Below the pieces are notes generated by a model. The model saw only the letters and a program-made list of their open reading frames with translations, did no database searches and had not been told where the DNA came from. Both the position numbers and the translations under genes were made by a program. From Microscilla marina ATCC 23134 (lineage in GTDB: Bacteria > Bacteroidota > Bacteroidia > Cytophagales > Microscillaceae): a DNA stretch of 64,000 nucleotides. Below, one piece after another: positions 59,801-63,943 of the stretch. The stretch lies in NCBI RefSeq assembly GCF_000169175.1, contig NZ_AAWS01000018.1, positions 110,170 to 174,169 on the forward strand, given 5' to 3'. The first letter of the stretch is position 1; every line of letters begins with the position of its first letter.

Positions 59801-62539
59801 CCATCTGCTTCTGATGTGACGATTACCTTGTTTGAGCCACCAAGCACGGCAAATGCTGGCAGCAACCAAAGCCTATGTGGACTCAACACTACTACTACGG
59901 CTACGCTCAATGCTACTAACCCAGCGGTGGGTACTGGTACTTGGACTATAGTATCTGGTACAGGGTCGTTTAGTAATGTCAATGCGTCTAATGCGACGGT
60001 TTCGGGCTTATCTTATGGCGCTAATGTATTCCGCTGGACAGTAACTAATGGCAATTGTACTGGAACTGTTGCTGATGTGACGATTACCTTGTTTGAGCCA
60101 CCAAGTACGGCCAATGCCGGGGTAAGTCAAACTTTGTGTGGAGTAAACACCAGTACCACCGCAAGTATTACCGCCAACACACCTACAGCTGGTACCGGAA
60201 CCTGGACAGTAATTTCGGGAAGCGGTGTATTTGCCAATGCCAACACGCCTAATACGACTATTTCGGGCTTGTCTTACGGAGCCAATGTGTTCCGTTGGAC
60301 CATCAGCAATGGTACTTGCACGGCGTCTAGCGCTGATGTAACCATTACATTGAACCAGCCACCTACTGCCGCCAACGCTGGGGCAGATCAGATTTTGTGT
60401 GGCTTGACTGGCGCTACCACTACTACGCTTGCCGCGAATAACCCCACAGTAGGCACGGGAACCTGGACGGTGGTATCTGGTACAGGGTCATTTAGTAATG
60501 CCAATGCGTCCAATGCGACGGTTTCTGGCTTGTCTTACGGTACCAATGTATTCCGCTGGACAATTAGTAATGGTAATTGTACCCCGTCTGTATCTGATAT
60601 CACCATTACGTTGAATCAGCCGCCTACCACTGCCAATGCCGGGGCACCACAAACAGTGTGTGCTACCACTGCCACGTTGAATGCCAATACCCCAGCGGTA
60701 GGCACGGGAATGTGGACGCTGATTTCCGGAAGTGGAGCTGTTACCAACGCCGCAAGCCCTATTACTACAGTTACTAATCTGGGGGTAGGCATTAACACCT
60801 TCCAGTGGACGATTAGCAATGGCAATTGTACCAATAGCACGGCTACGGTAACTATTACCCGCGAAGCAACTCCAACCACGGCAAACGCTGGCGCAGACCA
60901 AAGGGTGTGTGGAACTTCGGTGACCTTGAATGGTAACACCCCTACGGCTGGCACGGGTCAATGGACGCTGGTAAGTGGCAGTGGTACCATTTCTAATGCG
61001 GCAAGTCCTAACACTTCGGTGTCTAACCTGGGCATAGGAGTCAATGTATTCAAGTGGACAATATCTAACGGGTCTTGCCCGGTTTCTGAATCAAATGTAA
61101 ACATTACCAGAGATGCTCCACCTACTACCTCTATTGCTGGGGGCAACCAAACAACTTGTGCCACTACTGCCAACCTTACGGGAAATACGCCAACTACTGG
61201 TACTGGGCAGTGGAGCATTGTAAGTGGGTCAGGTATCATTACTGATCCTGGTAACCCCAATACTCAGGTGTCTAACCTGGGAGTAGGAATAAATATTTTC
61301 CGTTGGACAATTACCAATACCTGTAGCAGTTCTTCGTCAAGCATTAGCGTTACCAAAGAAGCTACCCCAAGTACCGCCAATGCTGGTACCAACCAGGTGG
61401 TTTGTGTCAATACTGCTACCTTGACGGCTACTTCGCCAACGGTAGGTACGGGAATGTGGACAGTAGTGGCAGGAACAGCCACTGTAACTAACCCTGCAAG
61501 TCCTAACTCTGGAGTCACTGGGTTGAGTGTAGGAGTCAATACCTTCCAATGGACAGTTTCTAACGGAAGTTGTACACCATCGGTGGCCAATGTGAGCATT
61601 GTAAGAGAGCAGGAGCCTACCATTGCGAGCGCAGGACCTGATCAAACACTTTGTGGAGCCACTACTGCTACTTTTGCTGCCAATAGCCCCACAGTGGGCA
61701 CCGGACGTTGGACACAGGTAAGTGGTCCGGGTACGGCCAACATTATCAATCCGGGGGCAAACGTGTCTGGAATCACTGGTTTGGTAGCTGGTGCTTATAC
61801 TTTCCGTTGGACAATTACCAATGGAAGTTGTACGGCAAGTACTGACGATATGGTAATGAATGTGATTGCAGCACCTGTTACTACGGTTAATTTGCAAGTA
61901 AGCGACGCTACCTTCTGTATAGATCAGCGTCCAGCTGTATTCAATATCACAGTAAGCAATACCGAAGCTGGTGTAACCTATGAGTTAAGAAGCGGGGCTA
62001 CTGTGATCACCTCGCAAGTAAGCGCGGGTGGAACACTTACATTTAGCAATTTACCAACCCCTACTGCCTCGACAGCTTATGATGTATATGCCACTCCTGC
62101 GGCAGTAGGTGGGGCCTCTTGTCCATCCGAGAAGTTGGCTGACCGGGCGCAGGTAACCATTGATAACTGTAACACACCAGTGGCAAATAACCTGACCCTG
62201 AAAACAGACAACTGTACAGACATTAACCTGAACTTGTTGCCCGATTCAACCAATCAGGCACAAGGCGGCGTCACCTTTGCTGTCACCGAAGCCAGAGACT
62301 TTGTAACGCCTACGGGAGGGATTGTCAATATGAGCGCCAATGGCACATTTAAGTATGAACCACGCACTGCCTTTATTGGGCGCGATAGTGTGTCTTACCA
62401 AGTGTGTAACTCTAACGGTAGTTGTGCCAATGGCAAAATCTATATCAGCATTGAGGCTTGTACCAATGATGCCCCCGAAGCCAAAGATGATGTGTACACC
62501 ATTGACAATGCAAGGTGCTCACGGGCAATGTATTGCTAA
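35858..62539 (+). CDS. Giant repetitive surface protein (PKD domains plus about 81 two-Cys modules)
   Basis: The open frame is 8893 aa, among the largest bacterial proteins. A Sec signal ends near QLVTAQ. About 15 PKD-like domains follow (to about 40170; motifs such as YEWDFGNGN and YTWDFGDGT), then three Ig-like domains around two early modules. Next come about 81 copies of an 85-residue module (QTLCNVTT ... TPTVGTG-W ... VSGPGT ... VVKWVISNG-C), each with two Cys about 57 residues apart. After these come a divergent domain and Big_9/cadherin-like domains (YEPRTAFIGRDSVSYQVC). The frame then ends abnormally in DNARCSRAMYC. The next frame continues the domain and supplies the T9SS sorting domain. 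It is expected to be secreted by T9SS and to act as an adhesin or surface fibre. Almost no catalytic-looking sequence was seen. Confidence 0.9.
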   Translation: MTRFFTKPSLTFFTLIFLSTVQLVTAQTADFAPQIVANGCQVATYRFNDATSYGGTGKTTANVCYEWDFGNGNGITKVIATANSGGRPVTSPEASYTSSGTYNVRLRIFDHDGTNCTNTLVSEVTKVIVVYDEPSPSFTTATTFGCVPYTATFQDQTDVSSNLVGAIEEWTWNFGDGNSITVNSAAPVNHTYTIPGDYQVTLTVKTNAGGLVQCSGSLARPNLVRVRHTPTAGLNLSSPQPCAVPYIASFQSTSTIPSTPSPPGSITTYNWTFYDADGTTVLATSSDENPSNAVTYNAFGTYRVTLQVTSADGCTDIADVPNAIVITDHTTDFTIPTKPPCVNESITFTETSSAGATGYAWTFGDGNTSTTQNGTHTYAASGTYNVTLTTTFSDGCTESVTKPVTVNDLPDATFQVSPTVGLCEVPKAFTFTPNITDAPGITYQWNFGDGNVLGGGSSTSRIANHTYTDFNTYTVTLTVTLPGPELCSRTETFNIPVLEPSLDFTFSPDPAKGCQPLMVTFTPTNIVANEAIASYIWTFGDGNTQTVAGPTPSPYTHTYTAGGTYSVDLEIVTTNGCRKNITKNNIIFVGEPPVINDVTFSRTGCRRDGTGTGITLTPVFGAVTADSIAWDFGDGNTLGDGTLPFNTTHLFDQTGNLTVTLRAYFNGCEVAVPYTKNIQIDGPVSKFVTVDNIGCASGSTITFNNMTSLDALNGTTTYTWDFGDGTAPQSFTSKQAALTHTYATPGDYTVRLTSTNDAAPVCTDFMELPVRITASNASFTASATDICRTTLVTLTNTSTTTGNGTIVQWQWDFGDGTSVTNNNGNPVTHTYVPRATPYTAVLTITEQDGCTSTSAPVNINVRGPLADFNTPATVCQNQAATFTDASTVQPNTNNIVRWEWNFGDPASGINNTATYTTTTNPTHQFSSPGTYTVTLRVVDNDATVGPCEHTITKQIEVLQPPVPTIATPRDTFCTADPGPIAFDASGTTGNIVSYTWDFGDGGAGTTFGGTSATPSHTYTADGLYAVTVTVLDVNGCSASVSKNIVTITPDVEIRANGLTADQVVTCPPGNITFTADPLPNAATTKVTSWQWDFGDGNVANVQNPPTHTYLFPGSYTVKLTAVTEAGCTIVKTLANFILVQGPEGTFTFTPDEVCYTGTVAFQITGLNNVSTYQLDFGNGTATSVTPVPGGTNSSTIISEVGTYNGPGVFTPILTLVDGTGCTVAYPSRIGPVTASGNPTANFTWNNGASGSICRNVQFTFEDASTPDAPSVPNPVLQANITTREWTIYDGTGGGASPVATLSGTSANYTFPSAGSFDVKLKVTTGFGCTAEITKTVTVVEPNITAAFTFSPNNICPEEQVNFDASTSTSTSGGGGPLPLQYAWRFINDATGTVVGTSDIQQPSFKFPTAGVYNIELTVTDAVGCTNGSTVTQAITVQPKPQFSTGPSDATICSGDTPVTFSATVTAATLGVADVNYQWQVDDGGGFIDLNNNATYSGTNGTLSGASATTDLVLTNPAITLNGYRYRCVIQQVNTTQCRDTTNIVTLIINQAPTPASAGTDQNLCDVNTTNLAGNVATIGTGQWTQVSGPPATIANATSPTTAINGLGAGVYVFRWTISNAPCPPSTDEVTITNSQSANAGIDQITLCNATSANLGGNQPVGTGAAGTWSVISGPNTPTFTDANVYNTTVNGLVVGAYELEWQIAGAPGCGTTSDRVIIQNNSIPTFTVQPSNEVICQGQNVTFTVNAGAISYQWQIDDGSNPGIFVNVSNGGVYSGATTASLTVTGAPASLDNAKYRCVVTNTATSCQNTSNEVTLRVILTPTTNATASAANVCQGDNVTVNLDDTDAGYQYQLRVGTTPVAGVATLTGTNAAMSFAAFAPAATATYNVLVTSTAIGGETCQTQLAGTFTVTVDPTPSAAVIGGNQDICGATTATLSATTPTVGTGQWTSAGLAVVDNPANPNTTVSNLQVGANQFTWTVTNGSCPPNTATVTITRFEAPTANAGLDQTICPDNLNLNATKTPTAAVGTWTIISKPAISPDPTFADANSATTNVSGLQNGSYTFRWTVANGNCPDATDDVVITRDAAAVTSNAGTDINICATTATLNATAPTAGTGTWTIESGGAGATITNTADRTSTVTNLPVGTTTLRWTVANACGNATDDIIITRFEVPTANAGLDQTICPDNLDLNATKTPAMAVGTWTIISKPAASPDPTFADANSATSNVSGLQNGSYTFRWTVTNGNCPDVIDDVVVTRDASPSTSNAGTDIDVCATTATLNATVPTSGTGVWSIVSGGAGAVITNTADRTSTITNLPIGATTLRWTVSNVCGNSTDDVVVTRFEIPTANAGLGGSICVDNFTFNANKTPASSTGLWTVIAKPGAAPNPTFADATSATTNVSGLAEGTYTFRWTVTNGVCAPVSSDVTVTRDPAPSTSNAGADQTLCADNTTLNAANPTNGTGVWSIVAGGAGATITNTADRTSTITNLPLGATTLSWTVTNACGTSTDQVIITREEAPVANAGIDQTVCPDNAILNATKSPTAAIGAWSVVSGPSVPTFSSAADPSATVSGLVTGVYVLRWTVTNNTCGSVFDDVTITRDPVPSASNAGADQTLCAATTNLNAVAPTSGTGVWSISSGGAGLTFADVNDRTTVINNIPLGATVLTWTVTNACGTSADQVTITRDTDPTTANAGTDQTLCGTSGVLNGNTPTSGTGTWTLVSGGGTIVNPNTPNSAVINLPVGNNVFQWNITNGTCATPSSDQVTITREGSVTLSDAGPNQVVCSGTSVTLAANTPTSGTGQWFVSAGTGTITNNLDPNTTVTSLGAGINTFEWRVINSCATSISTVDIEVANNTTVANAGGDQTLCASTSTTLNGNNPTVGTGQWQIVSGPGTIANPNSSTTVVNGLVVGQTTVFRWTITNGSCPSNQDDVNVTVTAAPVVSAGTPNTVCGTVSVLNGSDLQAGETGQWTVEAGSGVFLDGTDPKTGVSGLTAGALNRFRWTVTKAGCSPVSQTVDITSVTQPIVNAGSPQTICATTATLDATNLATGETGQWTVESGTGTFLDLTDPKSQVSGLSAGLNRFRWTATNAAASGCTASGTVDITVIPPPTVNAGTNQTVCATTTFLDASNLGAGETGQWTIESGTAVFVDDTDPKSGISGLTSGATNTFRWTVSKTGCAPVSETVNVTVIPPPTVNAGSPQTLCATTTVLDASNLGTGETGVWSVEAGTGTFLDATDPKSGVSGMTAGVVNRFRWTVTKSGCPPISQTVDITVEATPTTANANGDQNLCNVTSATMNANTPTVGTGQWQIVSGPGTIAAAQLSSPNAVVNNLNTTTPTVLKWVISNGGCPSSEDQITITVNGPPTTSVAGANQSLCNVTTTAMAANTPVIGTGTWTKISGPGVIGAAEINNPSAAVTGLTPGTTTRFRWVISSGACGTSESFVDISVDALPTTAAIAGGDQTLCNVTTTTITANSPTVGTGQWQLVSGPGSITNVNAVSTSVTSLNSTTPTIVRWVVTNGGCTSQDQINITVNAAPTTASIPAGDQNLCDVTTTTVTGNTPTVGTGTWTKISGPGTIVSPGNATTTVSNLNSTTPTVLRWQITNGTCNSDAQVTIAVDAAATVATTNGDQTLCATTTANIIGNTPTVGTGAWVKVSGPGNITDINSATTTVTGLTTATPTVVRWTITNGACNTNAQATLTLEATPTTAAAGADQDLCNVTTATLAANNPTVGTGTWQIVSGPGTIAGAELNNPNAPITGLSATTPTVARWVITNGSCSSQDEATITVSPAPTVAAVTGGDQTLCDVTSTTITGNTPTVGTGVWVKVSGPGTITNVNSATTTVTGLNTTTPTFVKWTISNGSCPVSENQISITVNAAPTVSNAGTNQTLCNVTTATMAANTPTVGTGAWVKVSGPGTIAAAEVNNPTAQITGLTAGSTTRYQWVISNGVCTNSSSTVDITVDALPTTAAVTGGNQDLCNVTSTTITGNTPTVGTGIWVKVSGPGTITNVNAASTTVTGLNSTTPTVVKWVISNGSCTDSESQISINVNATPTVANAGGNQTLCNVTTATITGNTPTVGTGIWVKVSGPGTIANVNAASTTVNGLNSTTPTVVKWVISNGTCTDSEDQITLTIEALPTVANAGSDQTLCNVTTANITGNTPTMGTGIWVKVSGPGTITNVNAASTTVTGLNSTTPTLVKWVISNGSCTDSEDQISLSVDALPTVASVTGGDQTLCNVTTANIVGNTPTVGTGQWVKVSGPGAIANVNLASTSVTGLNTTTPTVVKWVISNGTCTDSEDQITITIDALPTTAAVTGGNQDLCNVTTTNITGNTPTVGTGQWVKVSGPGTITNVNVASTTVTGLNSTTPTVVKWVISNGSCTDSESQISINVNATPTVASVTGGDQTLCNVTTANIAGNTPTVGTGQWVKVSGPGAIANVNLASTSVTGLNTTTPTVVKWVISNGSCTDSEDQITITVNEAATIAAAGADQNLCNVTTATLAANNPTVGTGAWQIVSGPGTIAGAQLNNPNATVTGLSTTTPTVVRWVITNGSCSSQDEATITVSPAPTTAAITGGDQTLCDVTSTTITGNTPTVGTGQWTKVSGPGTITNVNSATTTVTGLNSTTPTFVKWVITSGTCNSENQISITVNAAPTASNAGVDQNLCNVTSTTLAGNNPTVGTGTWTVVSGPGTILPAQVNSPTATLSNLSTTTPTVVRWVISTGTSCTSSDDATISVDATPTVASVTGGNQDLCNVTTTTITGNAPTVGTGIWVKVSGPGTITNVNVASTTVTGLNSTTPTVVKWVISNGSCTDSESQISINVNATPTVASVTGGDQTLCNVTTTNITGNTPTVGTGQWVKVSGPGAIANVNLVSTSVTGLNTTTPTVVKWVISNGTCTDSEDQITITVNEAATIAAAGADQDLCNVTTATLAANNPTVGIGTWQIVSGPGTIAGAQLNNPNAPITGLSTTTPTVVRWVITNGSCSSQDEATITVSPAPTTAAVTGGDQTLCDVTSTTITGNTPTVGTGQWTKVSGPGTITNVNSATTTVTGLNSTTPTFVKWVITSGTCNSENQISITVNAAPTASNAGVDQNLCNVTSTTLAANNPTVGTGTWQIVSGPGTILPAQVNSPTATLSNLSTTTPTVVRWVVSTGTGCSSQDDATISVDATPTVASVTGGNQDLCNVTSTTITGNTPTVGTGIWVKVSGPGTITNVNVASTTVTGLNSTTPTVVKWVISNGSCTDSESQISINVNATPTVANAGGNQTLCNVTTATITGNTPTVGTGQWVKVSGPGTIANVNAASTTVNGLNSTTPTVVKWVISNGTCTDSEDQITLTVSPTPTVANAGGDQTLCNVATANITGNTPTVGTGQWVKVSGPGTITNVNVASTTITGINSTTPTVVKWVITSGACNSEDQITVTVSPNPTVASVTGGDQTLCNVTTTNITGNTPTVGTGQWVKVSGPGTITNVNAASTTVTGLNSTTPTVVRWEITSGACNSQDDINITVSPTPTTATVTGGDQTLCAVTTANINGNTPTVGTGQWVKVSGPGTITNVNVASTTITGINSTTPTIVKWVITSGACTSEDQITVTVSPTPTVASVTGGDQTLCNVTTANITGNTPTVGTGAWVKVSGPGGITNVNAASTTVTGLNSTTPTVVKWVITSGACTSEDQITITVNEAATIAAAGADQDLCNVTTATLAANNPTVGTGTWQIVSGPGTIAGAQLNNPNATVTGLSTTTPTVVRWVITNGSCSSQDEATITVSPAPTVAAVTGGDQTLCDVTSTTITGNTPTVGTGIWVKVSGPGTITNVNSATTTVTGLNTTTPTFVKWTISNGSCPVSENQISITVNAAPTVSNAGTNQTLCNVTTATMAANTPTVGTGAWVKVSGPGTIAAAEVNNPTAQIIGLTAGSTTRYQWVISNGVCTNSSSTVDITVDALPTTAAVTGGNQDLCNVTSTTITGNTPTVGTGIWVKVSGPGTITNVNAASTTVTGLNSTTPTVVKWVISNGSCTDSESQISINVNATPTVANAGGNQTLCNVTTATITGNTPTVGTGIWVKVSGPGTIANVNAASTTVNGLNSTTPTVVKWVISNGTCTDSEDQITLTIEALPTVANAGSDQTLCNVTTATITGNTPTVGTGIWVKVSGPGTITNVNAASTTVTGLNSTTPTLVKWVISNGSCTDSEDQISLSVDALPTVASVTGGDQTLCNVTTANIVGNTPTVGTGQWVKVSGPGAIANVNLASTSVTGLSTTTPTVVKWVISNGTCTDSEDQITITVNEAATIAAAGTDQNLCNVTTATLAANNPTVGTGTWQIVSGPGTIAGAELNNPNAPITGLSATTPTVVRWVITNGSCSSQDEATITVSPAPTTAAVTGGDQTLCDVTSTTITGNTPTVGTGVWVKVSGPGTITNVNSATTTVTGLNTTTPTFVKWTISNGSCPVSENQISITVNAAPTVSNAGTNQTLCNVTTATMAANTPTVGTGAWVKVSGPGTIAAAEVNNPTAQITGLTAGSTTRYQWVISNGVCTNSSSTVDITVDALPTTAAVTGGNQDLCNVTSTTITGNTPTVGTGIWVKVSGPGTITNVNAASTTVTGLNSTTPTVVKWVISNGSCTDSESQISINVNATPTVANAGGNQTLCNVTTATITGNTPTVGTGIWVKVSGPGTIANVNAASTTVNGLNSTTPTVVKWVISNGTCTDSEDQITLTIEALPTVANAGSDQTLCNVTTATITGNTPTVGTGIWVKVSGPGTITNVNAASTTVTGLNSTTPTLVKWVISNGSCTDSEDQISLSVDALPTVASVTGGDQTLCNVTTTNIVGNTPTVGTGAWVKVSGPGAITNVNVASTTVTGLNSTTPTVVKWVISNGTCTDSENQITITVNEAATIAAAGTDQNLCNVTTATLAANNPTVGTGTWQIVSGPGTIAGAQLNNPNATVTGLSATTPTVVRWVITNGSCSSQDEATITVSPAPTVAAVTGGDQTLCDVTSTTITGNTPTVGTGQWTKVSGSGTITNVNSTTTTVTGLNSTNPTVVRWVITSGACSSQDQMTITVNAAPTVANAGVDQNLCNVTTATLSANTPTVGTGTWTVVSGPGTIAGAQLNNPNAPITGLNSTTPTVVRWVVSTGTGCSSQDDATISIDALPTTASVTGGNQDLCNVTTTTITGNTPTVGTGIWTKVSGPGTITNVNAASTTVTGLNSTTPTVVKWVISNGSCTGSESQISINVNATPTVANAGGNQTLCNVTTATITGNTPTVGTGIWVKVSGPGTIANVNAASTTVNGLNSTTPTVVKWVISNGTCTDSEDQITLTIETLPTVANAGSDQTLCNVTTANITGNTPTVGTGVWVKVSGPGTITNVNAASTTVTGLNSTTPTLVKWVISNGTCTDSEDQISLSVDALPTVASVTGGDQTLCNVTTANITGNTPTVGTGQWVKVSGPGAIANVNLASTSVTGLSTTTPTVVKWVISNGTCTDSEDQITITVNEAVTIAAAGADQDLCNVTTATLAANNPTVGTGTWQIVSGPGTIAGAQLNNPNAPITGLSATTPTVVRWVIANGSCSSQDEATITVSPAPTTAAVTGGDQTLCDVTSTTITGNTPTVGTGIWVKVSGPGTITNVNSATTTVTGLNTTTPTFVKWTISNGSCPVSENQISITVNAAPTVSNAGTNQTLCNVTTATMAANTPTVGTGAWVKVSGPGTIAAAEVNNPTAQITGLTAGSTTRYQWVISNGVCTNSSSTVDIIVDALPTAANAGTDQTLCGVTTATMAANTPTVGTGTWSVVSGPGTIAAPQLNNPNATVTGLSTTTPTILKWVVTNSTCNSEDQVTITVDATPTVANAGGNQQLCGVNMTTTATLAANAPTVGTGAWTVLSGSGSFGNANVPTTTVSGLSYGANVFRWTISNGATCTPSTADVTITLFQPPTTANAGLNQSLCGPNTTTTANLAANTPTVGTGAWTVVSGTGSFSNVNAANATASGLSYGANVFRWTVSNGTCTPSASDVTITLFEPPSTANAGSNQSLCGLNTTTTATLNATNPAVGTGTWTIVSGTGSFSNVNASNATVSGLSYGANVFRWTVTNGNCTGTVADVTITLFEPPSTANAGVSQTLCGVNTSTTASITANTPTAGTGTWTVISGSGVFANANTPNTTISGLSYGANVFRWTISNGTCTASSADVTITLNQPPTAANAGADQILCGLTGATTTTLAANNPTVGTGTWTVVSGTGSFSNANASNATVSGLSYGTNVFRWTISNGNCTPSVSDITITLNQPPTTANAGAPQTVCATTATLNANTPAVGTGMWTLISGSGAVTNAASPITTVTNLGVGINTFQWTISNGNCTNSTATVTITREATPTTANAGADQRVCGTSVTLNGNTPTAGTGQWTLVSGSGTISNAASPNTSVSNLGIGVNVFKWTISNGSCPVSESNVNITRDAPPTTSIAGGNQTTCATTANLTGNTPTTGTGQWSIVSGSGIITDPGNPNTQVSNLGVGINIFRWTITNTCSSSSSSISVTKEATPSTANAGTNQVVCVNTATLTATSPTVGTGMWTVVAGTATVTNPASPNSGVTGLSVGVNTFQWTVSNGSCTPSVANVSIVREQEPTIASAGPDQTLCGATTATFAANSPTVGTGRWTQVSGPGTANIINPGANVSGITGLVAGAYTFRWTITNGSCTASTDDMVMNVIAAPVTTVNLQVSDATFCIDQRPAVFNITVSNTEAGVTYELRSGATVITSQVSAGGTLTFSNLPTPTASTAYDVYATPAAVGGASCPSEKLADRAQVTIDNCNTPVANNLTLKTDNCTDINLNLLPDSTNQAQGGVTFAVTEARDFVTPTGGIVNMSANGTFKYEPRTAFIGRDSVSYQVCNSNGSCANGKIYISIEACTNDAPEAKDDVYTIDNARCSRAMYC
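35939..40170 (+). repeat. PKD-like domain array, about 15 copies
   Basis: By eye about 15 WxFGDG-type strands mark the domains, spaced 85-100 residues. The first is CYEWDFGNGNG and the last is a degenerate YAWRFINDAT. They are diverged, unlike the modules that follow. PKD domains are extracellular beta-sandwich spacers. Confidence 0.8.
40500..61880 (+). repeat. Tract of about 81 tandem 85-residue modules
   Basis: My hand count of Q-x-LC-type starts gives 81. Unit length is about 257 bases. Copies 1-23 and 71-81 are diverged, while copies 24-70 are nearly identical at DNA level. Two Ig-like domains interrupt the tract at about 41025-41615. Each unit has one LC cysteine and one (N/S)G-x-C cysteine, which fits one disulfide per unit. 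Confidence 0.85.
46951..59050 (+). repeat. Higher-order repeat blocks inside the module tract
   Basis: Blocks start with a unit reading (A/P)T(I/T)AAAG(A/T)DQ(N/D)LC. Block starts are near 46951, 49268, 50560, 52861, 54664, 56467 and 58267. The last full blocks have seven units in the same order with lengths of about 1803, 1803 and 1800 bases; earlier blocks have nine, five and nine units. This shows block-wise duplication. Confidence 0.8.
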
Positions 62540-63036
62540 ATGATGTGGATGTCAACACCAATACCTTGAAAATAAGCATGGTAGGCTCATTATTAACCAA
62601 TCGTCGTGGAGTAGTTATACTTGAAGCAGACGGTGGGTTTACTTACACGCCTCCTGAGGATTTTGTGGGAATTGACACCCTGGCTTATCAGGTATGTGAT
62701 GACGCTTATATTAGTAAGTGTGACAGTGCCTTGCTCATCGTGAATGTGACTGAATGTGGACAAATATTTATTCCAAATGGCTTCTCGCCAAATGATGATG
62801 GTAAGAACGATACTTATGTGATTTTGGGAGTGGAAAAATACCAGGTAACATTTAGTGTGTACAACCGTTGGGGAAGTCGGGTATACTTTAATAAGGATTA
62901 TAAAAATGACTGGAACGGATTTGCCAACCAGGGTAACCTAAGCGGGCAACGTTTGCCAGATGGAACTTACTATTATGTCATTGACTTGAACAATGGTCAA
63001 AAGCCATCGGCTGCTTATTTGATTTTACAACGATAG
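62515..63036 (+). CDS. C-terminal part of the giant protein with T9SS type-B sorting domain, out of frame
   Basis: This is 173 aa in the frame next to that of the giant gene. It begins mid-domain (VLTGNVLLNDVDVNTNTL), completes a Big_9-like domain (FTYTPPEDFVGIDTLAYQVC), then shows the T9SS type-B / CHU_C-like sorting domain: IFIPNGFSPNDDGKNDTYVI, FSVYNRWGSRVYFN, W-G ... LPDGTYYYVIDLN, and the end AAYLILQR. It is not an independent gene: no start signal, and it continues the giant protein if one base is added near 62513-62515 (GCA AGG GTG in place of GCA AGG TG). With that base the product is about 9,059 aa. Without it, the giant protein lacks its export signal. Confidence 0.9.
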   Translation: MLTGNVLLNDVDVNTNTLKISMVGSLLTNRRGVVILEADGGFTYTPPEDFVGIDTLAYQVCDDAYISKCDSALLIVNVTECGQIFIPNGFSPNDDGKNDTYVILGVEKYQVTFSVYNRWGSRVYFNKDYKNDWNGFANQGNLSGQRLPDGTYYYVIDLNNGQKPSAAYLILQR

Positions 63037-63044
63037 AATATACC

Positions 63045-63077
63045 AACCTCACCCCTTGCTTTGTGAGGGTTGAGGTT
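63045..63077 (+). terminator. Hairpin between the giant gene and PorP/SprF gene
   Basis: AACCTCACCC pairs with GGGTTGAGGTT with one bulged base. No T run follows, so it may attenuate, process or protect the message rather than fully end it. Confidence 0.45.
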
Positions 63078-63124
63078 ATCCAAACATAAAACTTAACAAT
63101 ACATTAAAAACGAACAGGCAAACT

Positions 63125-63943
63125 ATGATGCACATTAAAAAATATGGTTTATTAAGCCTTTTGGTATTTTGGGGGCTTAGCCTGCTGTCGGTGCAGAAAG
63201 GACAGGCACAACAAGACGTACAATTTACCCAGTACATGTTTAATGGGTTGGCAATTAACCCGGCGTATGCAGGTAGTCGCGATGTATTCAGTGTTACGGG
63301 GTTGTTTCGTAAACAATGGACAGGTATTGAAGGAGCCCCGGTTACCCAAACGCTTTCTGGGCATTTGCCCCTTATCAAAGATCGCATTGGCTTGGGTTTG
63401 ACCCTGGTCAATGACAAAATAGGCATTACCAATAATTTCTCAATGATTGGTTCTTATGCTTTCCGAATTAGGTTTAACACTGGAGTATTGGCCATGGGTA
63501 TTCAGGCGGCCATTACCCAGTTCAGGGCTAATTTTACTGATGTACGCTTTTCGGTAGACCCTACGAGTACCGATCCGGCGTTTGACCAGAACATCAATAA
63601 GACCTTGCCCAATTTTGGTACTGGTTTGTATTATTATACAGACAGGTTTTATGCGGGATTGTCTGTTCCTCAATTGATCAATTGGGACCTGGCGGACGGC
63701 AATATTTCTAATGCCCGTCAATCGAGGCACGTGTTTATTACAGCAGGCTATGTGTTTGATGTATCGCCTACAGTGAAAATACGTCCTTCGCTGCTTGCCA
63801 AATATGTGTCGGGTGCCCCTTTTTCTATAGACATAAACGCCAATGTGTGGTTGTTTGACCGATTTGCGGTAGGAGGTTCTTATAGAATAGGAGACGCCGT
63901 AAACTTATTGGCTGAAGCCCGTATTTCAAATATATCTCGGTAG
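63125..63943 (+). CDS. PorP/SprF family T9SS membrane protein, frameshifted near its 3' end
   Basis: As read it is 272 aa, with a Sec signal (LLSLLVFWGLSLLSVQKGQA) and the family hallmarks: QDVQFTQYMFNGLAINPAYAG, KQWTGIEGAP, DKIGITN and GTGLYYYTDRFYAGLSVPQL. These are outer-membrane barrels tied to T9SS, often encoded next to type-B sorting-domain cargo, as here. It stops at TAG 63941-63943, but the frame that begins GGGTATGCGTATGAC at 63943 encodes GYAYDLTLTQLG, the usual family ending, and stays open to the window edge. Adding one G at CGG|TAGGG would give SRVGYAYD. So it is a complete gene broken by one base, or an annotation-scale error. It is probably co-transcribed with the giant gene. 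Confidence 0.9.
   Translation: MMHIKKYGLLSLLVFWGLSLLSVQKGQAQQDVQFTQYMFNGLAINPAYAGSRDVFSVTGLFRKQWTGIEGAPVTQTLSGHLPLIKDRIGLGLTLVNDKIGITNNFSMIGSYAFRIRFNTGVLAMGIQAAITQFRANFTDVRFSVDPTSTDPAFDQNINKTLPNFGTGLYYYTDRFYAGLSVPQLINWDLADGNISNARQSRHVFITAGYVFDVSPTVKIRPSLLAKYVSGAPFSIDINANVWLFDRFAVGGSYRIGDAVNLLAEARISNISR

Noticed and set aside
40493..61900. Long antisense frames across the giant repeat tract, up to about 235 codons and repeated with the same period.
   Set aside because: They mirror the sense repeat and arise from its codon pattern (the VSGPGT and PTVGTG codons read backwards). They have no separate start signals or recognisable domains.
62515..63036. The T9SS sorting-domain frame as an independent small gene.
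   Set aside because: It starts in the middle of a beta domain with only a GTG and continues the giant protein exactly. It is a frameshifted tail.
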